This document shows positions 59,731-64,000 of a DNA stretch of 64,000 nucleotides, in pieces (the first letter of the stretch is position 1; the number at the start of each line of letters is the position of its first letter). Made by a program: the position numbers and the translations under genes. Origin of the DNA: JANXSF01 sp043745195. Its GTDB lineage: Bacteria; Acidobacteriota; Terriglobia; Bryobacterales; Bryobacteraceae. The notes below the pieces were generated by a model. The model did not search any database. It had not been told where the DNA came from and worked only from the letters and a program-made list of their open reading frames with translations. The stretch covers positions 5,418 to 69,417 of the forward strand of contig JAYTTF010000109.1 in the NCBI GenBank assembly GCA_043745195.1. Direction: 5' to 3'.

Positions 59731-60419
59731 TGGCGCGATTACGAATCCTGGTGACCAACGATGATGGCTGGGATGCACCCGGTCTTGCAGCTCTGAAGTC
59801 GCTGGCCGCAGAGGTTGGCGATGTGTTCGTAGTGGCCCCGCGCGACCCTCATTCCTACGCCGGCCATCGCGTAACCACCGACGTTGCGCTGCATCTTCTT
59901 GAAACCGCGCCCCAGCAATTCCACCTTTCCGGCACTCCAGCCGATTGCGTACGTGTGGCGCTGACATCCTTGATTCCTGATGTGGATTGGGTGCTTTCCG
60001 GCATTAATCGAGGCGGGAATTTGGGGGCGGACATTTTCACGTCAGGCACCGTAGCCGCTGCCCGCGAAGCTGCGCTGTTGGGCAAACCGGCTATTGCCAT
60101 TTCGCAATACTTGCGCCGTGGATTACCGTTCGATTGGAACAAAGCAGCAGAAATGGCGCTGCCGGTAATCCAACAGTTGGTGGAACAATCTTGCCCTGCG
60201 AAAGGCTACTACAACGTCAATCTTCCCCATTTGACTGAAGGCGATGTTACCACGTCGGTAACGTGTGACCCGGACAACGAGGCCTTGGATGTGCGCTTTG
60301 AACGCGATGGTCAGCAGTTCCGTTTCTCTGGCGCTTATTCCACACGGGCCAGAACTCCAGGCCGTGATGTGGATCATTGCTTCAGCGGTGCCATTACAAT
60401 TAGTCGGCTAAGTTTATAA
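59730..60419 (+). CDS. surE: 5'-nucleotidase / survival protein SurE
   Basis: A 229-residue SurE enzyme. ILVTNDDGWDAPGLAAL carries the metal-binding Asp-Asp, VVAPRDPHSYAGHRVT the Ser, and LSGINRGGNLGADIFTSGTV AAAREA the conserved Asn. It hydrolyses nucleoside 5'- and 3'-monophosphates and short polyphosphate. Its ATG shares a base with the ABC-F stop codon. It converges with, and overlaps by 6 nt, the Ppx/GppA gene, an interesting neighbour because both act on phosphate polymers or signals. Confidence 0.93.
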   Translation: MARLRILVTNDDGWDAPGLAALKSLAAEVGDVFVVAPRDPHSYAGHRVTTDVALHLLETAPQQFHLSGTPADCVRVALTSLIPDVDWVLSGINRGGNLGADIFTSGTVAAAREAALLGKPAIAISQYLRRGLPFDWNKAAEMALPVIQQLVEQSCPAKGYYNVNLPHLTEGDVTTSVTCDPDNEALDVRFERDGQQFRFSGAYSTRARTPGRDVDHCFSGAITISRLSL

Positions 60420-61931
60420 GCTTATTTGCAGTTTCCGCCCGTAGATATGCTCGAACAATACGCCCGCCCGTTCGCCGGCCCATTGTTCCAGATTCGCATT
60501 GGCGTTGGCTGTTAGGAACACCGTCACCTTGCTGTTGGTGACGGAGCAATCCACACTCTCCACGCGGTGGTGATGACTTTGCTCTAAGCCGTCAGCCAAC
60601 CGCAGAATGGGAATCAGCCGCCACACCATTTCCCGAATTACTTCAGGTTGCGAAACAAACATTTCATGGCGAGTCTCGGGAATGGATTTACGATGAAACC
60701 GGCACAGAAGGGCAATGGTTTGCCGTTCGTCATTGGTGAAGCCTGTCAGATCGGCATTGGCAACTACATAATAAGAATGCTTGTGATGCCCCATTGCTGA
60801 AACATAGTGGCCGACGTCTAGCAGGTATGCAGCCGCCTCCAGCAATTTGCCGGCGTTGGCGGGTAATTCGTGCAGCGGCCGCAGCCCGGTAAACAGGGAG
60901 TGTGCAATGTCGGCCACCTTGTGGGCATGCGGAACATCAACGCCAAAACGCTTCGCTAATTCTTCAATGGACAGGCGTTGTTCGGGGTTAAGCCGGGTCA
61001 ACTCAGCCCCGGCGCGGCGCTCGGCCAAATCAGCCAAAACGCCGTCCCGCACTCCGGCAGTGGAATATTGCACGGAGTCGACGCTGAACGCCTTCAGAAT
61101 TTTGTACATTACTGCAGTTCCAGCGATAATGATTTCCGCCCGGCGAGGTCCAATCCCTGGAATTTTCTTACGCTTGGCAAGCGTCAATTTGGAGATCTTG
61201 GCGTAAAGACTTCCAATCTGCGCAGTTGTGGCTTTTTGACGGTCTGCTGCATCCCGTTCCAGACGCACAATCTTGTGTGTTGCACAAACCACAGCCGCAG
61301 CAGTAGCGGAAGTTCCCACCGCCTGCTCAAAAACAGGCCGATTATTGCGCATTACTGAGCCAAGCTTTTCGTCAATGAAAGCTTCCATACGTTCCAACTC
61401 AGCCGGAAGCGGTACATCATGCTTCAAAAACATCTGTGTCAAACGCACGGCTCCCAGCGGCTTTGATGCCGCTGAGATTAGTTTGCCCTGGTAGGAATGG
61501 ATAATCTCCGCGCTGCCGCCGCCGATGTCCACAATCATGCGCCGTAGTTCGCTAGGCCAGCGGGCAGCCAAACCGTTGTGGATAAGACGTGCTTCTTCCA
61601 GGCCGGATATGATTTCCACCGGAACCCCCAACGTCTTTGAGGCTCTTAGTAGAAACTGTTCCTGATTTGTGGTGTCACGAACTGCGCTGGTGGCTACTGC
61701 TCGCACTGCCGAAACATGCAAAGGTTTGTAGCGGGCGGCGAACCTCTCCAAGGCTTTCAGCACAGTCGCCATAGCCTCTTTGCTGATTACTCCAGCTGAG
61801 AATACGCTCTCACCTAACCTGGTAACTTGCCTATCTTCAATAAGAATTTTCATTCCGTCCTTGCCCGTGAATTCGCCCACGGCCAACCGAACGGAATTGC
61901 TGCCAATGTCTACCGCCGCATATCGCGCCAT
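60414..61931 (-). CDS. Ppx/GppA family exopolyphosphatase / guanosine pentaphosphatase
   Basis: A 505-residue enzyme with an actin-like phosphatase domain: AAVDIGSNSVRLAVGEF (phosphate loop 1), SGLEEARLIHNGLA, and IVDIGGGSAEIIHSYQG (loop 2). A C-terminal HD-type helical domain (about 310-500; AHKVADIAHSLFTGLRPLHE, VGHYVSAMGHHKHSYYVVAN) completes the long Ppx form. It degrades polyphosphate or pppGpp. AGGAG directly abuts the ATG at 61931, too close to be a good site. A TATAAC hexamer 6 nt upstream fits a leaderless start. Confidence 0.9.
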   Translation of the reverse strand: MARYAAVDIGSNSVRLAVGEFTGKDGMKILIEDRQVTRLGESVFSAGVISKEAMATVLKALERFAARYKPLHVSAVRAVATSAVRDTTNQEQFLLRASKTLGVPVEIISGLEEARLIHNGLAARWPSELRRMIVDIGGGSAEIIHSYQGKLISAASKPLGAVRLTQMFLKHDVPLPAELERMEAFIDEKLGSVMRNNRPVFEQAVGTSATAAAVVCATHKIVRLERDAADRQKATTAQIGSLYAKISKLTLAKRKKIPGIGPRRAEIIIAGTAVMYKILKAFSVDSVQYSTAGVRDGVLADLAERRAGAELTRLNPEQRLSIEELAKRFGVDVPHAHKVADIAHSLFTGLRPLHELPANAGKLLEAAAYLLDVGHYVSAMGHHKHSYYVVANADLTGFTNDERQTIALLCRFHRKSIPETRHEMFVSQPEVIREMVWRLIPILRLADGLEQSHHHRVESVDCSVTNSKVTVFLTANANANLEQWAGERAGVLFEHIYGRKLQISL

Positions 61932-61950
61932 CTCCTAGTTATAATAGGAG
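61932..61950 (-). promoter_or_regulatory. Inverted repeat overlapping the -10 of the ppx/gppA gene
   Basis: CTCCTA and TAGGAG flank 7 nt; on the minus strand the loop and arm hold TATAAC, a likely -10. The arm nearest the gene is also its only Shine-Dalgarno-like sequence. A bound repressor, or hairpin formation, would mask the start. Confidence 0.45.
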
Positions 61951-61999
61951 GTTCAATACCCGAATGCTCAATTTATTGTGAAATTTTCAAACTTAGAGA

Positions 62000-62287
62000 C
62001 TAGTGTTGCGCAAGGCCCTGCCAACAGTAGCCGGCTCGCAAAATGGTTTGAATTTCGCCATTCAAACCGGAATCGCGCATTTTTCGTCTAAGTCTTTGAA
62101 TGTGAACGTCAAGTGTTCGAGTACGAACCCCGGCGCTATAGCCCCATACGCGCTGCAAAAGGAAATCGCGGCTCAGTACTTGTCCGGAGTTCTCCTGCAG
62201 TAAATTCATCAGTTCCCGCTCTTTGCGAGTCATTCTAACGTCGTGATCGTGTTCGCCCTGGTAGGAGGCGGAATCAATAACCTGCAT
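62000..62287 (-). CDS. Stand-alone OmpR/PhoB-type winged-helix DNA-binding protein
   Basis: A 95-residue protein that is just a trans_reg_C domain: MTRKERELMNLLQENSGQVL, SRDFLLQRVWGYSAGVRTRT and LDVHIQRLRRKMRDSGLNGE IQTILRAGYCW. No receiver domain is present, and none is encoded in the neighbouring DNA. A GAGGA site lies about 9 nt before the ATG. Without a phosphorylation domain it must be controlled by another protein or by its level. A region with several strong inverted repeats lies just upstream. Confidence 0.85.
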   Translation of the reverse strand: MQVIDSASYQGEHDHDVRMTRKERELMNLLQENSGQVLSRDFLLQRVWGYSAGVRTRTLDVHIQRLRRKMRDSGLNGEIQTILRAGYCWQGLAQH

Positions 62288-62347
62288 CGCGTAAATTCCT
62301 CTTCAAAGAAATGTACGCATCCCAGCTACCGGGAGTTTCAAATTTTT

Positions 62348-62555
62348 CAAGCGGTGCGATTAACCCACAGGTGCTTCATGGCATCTTTGGGTATCGAACT
62401 TGGAATAATAAAATAAAAAAGACTCTTGCATATTACGGCAGGATGGCTGATCAAACATCATCCTGTATAACGTAATCGCACCGCTTGGCCGCATTCCCGG
62501 ACTAACCTGTACAAGTTGGCGTGCCGCCTCCGAACTGCAACTCTGGCACACCAAC
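62348..62555 (-). other. Strongly structured region: nested perfect inverted repeats
   Basis: A perfect 15-bp inverted repeat (CAAGCGGTGCGATTA at 62348-62362; complement at 62473-62487) encloses a second hairpin (CAGGATG 62439-62445 / CATCCTG 62459-62465). Next to it is an 11-bp hairpin (62515-62525 / 62545-62555, one G-U pair when read as minus-strand RNA). It starts 60 nt upstream of the winged-helix gene. It could be a cis-regulatory leader, a small RNA or a miniature inverted-repeat element. I do not recognise a known RNA family. Confidence 0.5.
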
Positions 62556-62611
62556 CCAACTTCAGCACAGGCGTCGGGTCTCCGAACAAAATCATCCTCA
62601 CTTCCTAGCAT
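62360..62611 (-). CDS. Possible small cysteine-containing protein
   Basis: An 83-residue open frame with a strong site (GGGAGGGAAC) directly before its ATG. It reads MLGSEDDFVRRPDACAEVGL VCQSCSSEAARQLVQ..., with a CxxC pair that could bind zinc. It overlaps the structured region entirely, so either the hairpins are coincidental within a gene or this frame is chance. No family is recognised. Confidence 0.3.
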   Translation of the reverse strand: MLGSEDDFVRRPDACAEVGLVCQSCSSEAARQLVQVSPGMRPSGAITLYRMMFDQPSCRNMQESFLFYYSKFDTQRCHEAPVG

Positions 62612-62848
62612 GTTCCCTCCCTTGAGGAGTGTTTATCCCGCTCTTTTGGCGGTTTGATGGGCTCTAACTTTGAAATGGCGCCGGGGTTTTTTGCCCCGTG
62701 CTTCCTTCCAATTGATGATAGTTAACCCGAAGTACTTTTGTACCGTATTTCGACCGGAATACCTAGAGAACAAAAGGGTAGTTGCATAGGTATAAAGCGG
62801 GTAGCAGGCCTACCTGCAAATGCGGGTATTCGCAAATGGTGCTGATTG
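62612..62848. other. Intergenic region without a recognisable gene
   Basis: About 237 bp between the small open frame and the DUF6282 gene. It holds a GGGG-TTTTTTG-CCCC hairpin near 62690, and on the plus strand GTATAAAG near 62790 preceded by TTGCAT. No gene is supported. Confidence 0.3.
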
Positions 62849-63748
62849 CTACTTCATTCCCAACAAGGAAGCAGGATTCCTCTTCGCCATAGCATCGATT
62901 TCCGCAGCTTTAAGTCCTTCCTTTTCCAAGACGCCGAAGAACTGAAGCCACCCTTCCGTATGGATCGGGTTGGAAGCCTGTCCAAGGTCGCTGGAAAGGA
63001 TAGCGTGGTCCGTCCCCACGGAGCGAATGGCATCTACGAACTGCTTTGGAGTCATGTTGGTTTGGCTGCCTATGATGGCATTGGAAACGAATTCCAAGTA
63101 GGCTCCTTGGCCGGCGCACCATTTCATATCGTCTACGCTCATCAATACAGGCGCAATCACCGGGTGAGTGACCACCATGCGTTTCACGCCCCGTTGGACG
63201 GCCGCAGTCAGCAGCAGCCGGGTTTCAGTTGGAGAGGAGTGTCCTGTAGCCAATACCAGGTCGTGCTTGGCAATCAGGTCGAGCACCTTCAATACTTCCG
63301 GCAACAGTTTGCCTGCTTTGGCGATGGAAACGAAGGGGCGCGATTCCTTCGAATATGTAACCTGATTTTCAGCATCGAAGGTGGGCATCCAAACCATCTT
63401 GCCGCGGCCGCCTTTCACCATTGTCATGCGCTCAACCGCTACGGGATTCACGCCACCAACTGTCAGGTTGAGTGCAATCCCTCCGAAGATGGTTAACCCT
63501 GGCGCTTGTTGGGACGCCAGCCAAGCCAGTCCTGCGGTGGATTCATAGTGATTCTTCAGAACTACGCCGCCGAAGCCCTTCAAGGCCATTAAGCGCGTGA
63601 TTGTGAGCCCGTCTATTGAGCGAGGGACGGAATCTGGGTCGGAATGGGCGTGAATATCAACGATGCCGTTTAGAGTGGCGGTTTGCGCGGAAAGGGCAAC
63701 AGGAGTGATTAGAACAAGCCGAGTGATAAGAAGAAGTGAGCGAAGCAT
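62849..63748 (-). CDS. DUF6282 family amidohydrolase-like protein, exported
   Basis: A 299-residue protein with signal peptide (LLLITRLVLITPVALSAQT). NGIVDIHAHSDPDSVPRSID shows the amidohydrolase HxH metal motif; later metal or catalytic positions are in LKNHYESTAGLAWLA, ATGHSSPTETRLLL, VVTHPVIAPV and AILSSDLGQASNPIH, the order expected for a TIM-barrel metal hydrolase. Its substrate is unknown. TAGCAT ends 7 nt before the ATG and no ribosome-binding site is present. Family name from memory. Confidence 0.75.
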   Translation of the reverse strand: MLRSLLLITRLVLITPVALSAQTATLNGIVDIHAHSDPDSVPRSIDGLTITRLMALKGFGGVVLKNHYESTAGLAWLASQQAPGLTIFGGIALNLTVGGVNPVAVERMTMVKGGRGKMVWMPTFDAENQVTYSKESRPFVSIAKAGKLLPEVLKVLDLIAKHDLVLATGHSSPTETRLLLTAAVQRGVKRMVVTHPVIAPVLMSVDDMKWCAGQGAYLEFVSNAIIGSQTNMTPKQFVDAIRSVGTDHAILSSDLGQASNPIHTEGWLQFFGVLEKEGLKAAEIDAMAKRNPASLLGMK

Positions 63749-64000
63749 TCCAACTATGCTACTTCACTTGAGGCATGAGGCTGCGGCGAAAGCCTCCTGC
63801 CTGTACCGATTGGCTTATCCTAAGACTGGGTATGCACTTGACTCAGGTACCCCCTACACATTGTGGTCCGGACATTCGGCCGAAGTTTGAATGCTGCCGC
63901 TTGCACCTGCACCGGTGACATGTGGGGCGTCGTCGCAAGCGCGAATCGGGATTGCCTTTTTTGTGGCGCTCCGCCGACACAGGGCCGGTGGGACTCCCGT
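63749..64000. other. Right-edge region without a supported gene
   Basis: About 250 bp, cut by the window end. No good start, RNA gene or repeat is seen. A gene may begin beyond the edge. Confidence 0.3.

Noticed and set aside
62488..62515. Minus-strand CAGGTTAGTCCGGGAATG, reminiscent of the SRP RNA core
   Set aside because: The near-invariant GGAAG tetraloop and AGCAG side are absent, so it is not an SRP RNA.
62685..62710. GGGG-TTTTTTG-CCCC as terminator of a gene
   Set aside because: The T-run is in the loop, not after the stem, and it is 140 bp from the nearest stop codon.

Overview
The window looks like chromosomal DNA from an Acidobacteriota of the Bryobacterales (Solibacter-like) lineage. 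The pointers are an Oar-type TonB-dependent receptor with an N-terminal carboxypeptidase-regulatory domain, a PadR regulator coupled to a large MacB/FtsX permease of the acidobacterial 'ADOP' type, a DUF1592-DUF1552-PQQ dehydrogenase operon, a Ser/Thr kinase with a C-terminal beta-propeller, tandem sulfatases, and a giant secreted Ig-like protein carrying the Solibacter-associated TIGR03437 domain. This assignment rests on family recognition alone. I see no rRNA, tRNA, CRISPR array or intact insertion sequence.

Layout. 0-2 kb: two toxin-antitoxin modules, one intact (ParE/ParD-like) and one (DUF433-DUF5615) whose toxin is split by a small ORF6N-gene cassette with inverted ends and a duplicated 21-bp palindrome. 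2-9.8 kb: TonB receptor, glycosyltransferase, decayed DinB gene, alginate-lyase-like enzyme, GH46-like hydrolase, DUF2239 protein. 9.8-13.6 kb: cytochrome c plus PQQ dehydrogenase, then a DUF418 membrane protein. 13.6-19.7 kb (minus strand): a tightly coupled MlaE-MlaF-MlaD lipid-transport operon continuing into a ChbG-type deacetylase, a prolyl oligopeptidase and a GNAT acetyltransferase. 19.7-28.3 kb: Ser/Thr kinase, then the three-gene DUF1592/DUF1552/PQQ redox operon. 28.6-35.3 kb: DUF1080 protein with duplicated helical domain, PadR-ADOP pair, penicillin-acylase-family enzyme. 35.3-40.5 kb: broken M20 peptidase, thioredoxin, glycogen synthase, alkaline phosphatase behind a Pho-box-like repeat. 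40.5-44.1 kb: two convergent sulfatases and a J-domain protein. 44.1-45.4 kb: three decayed toxin-antitoxin/XRE genes in a row. 45.4-50.3 kb: tyrosinase with coupled partner, POTRA-like protein, rlmN, M16 protease. 50.3-56 kb: the Ig-like/TIGR03437 giant, an MFS transporter, and a scar where two convergent genes have both lost their 3' ends. 56-58 kb: a probable restriction-modification pair, GIY-YIG nuclease plus C5 cytosine methyltransferase. 58-64 kb: ABC-F ATPase, surE, Ppx/GppA, an orphan winged-helix regulator with a strongly structured upstream region, and a DUF6282 amidohydrolase-like protein.

Much of the content is secreted or periplasmic and concerned with scavenging (sulfatases, phosphatase, polysaccharide-active enzymes, peptidase, PQQ dehydrogenases). 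Two general patterns stand out. Many first genes have a TANNNT-like hexamer 6-9 nt before the start codon with no clear Shine-Dalgarno sequence, which suggests leaderless transcripts; genes inside operons instead overlap by 1-4 nt. Toxin-antitoxin and restriction genes cluster with pseudogenes and mark the variable parts of the window.
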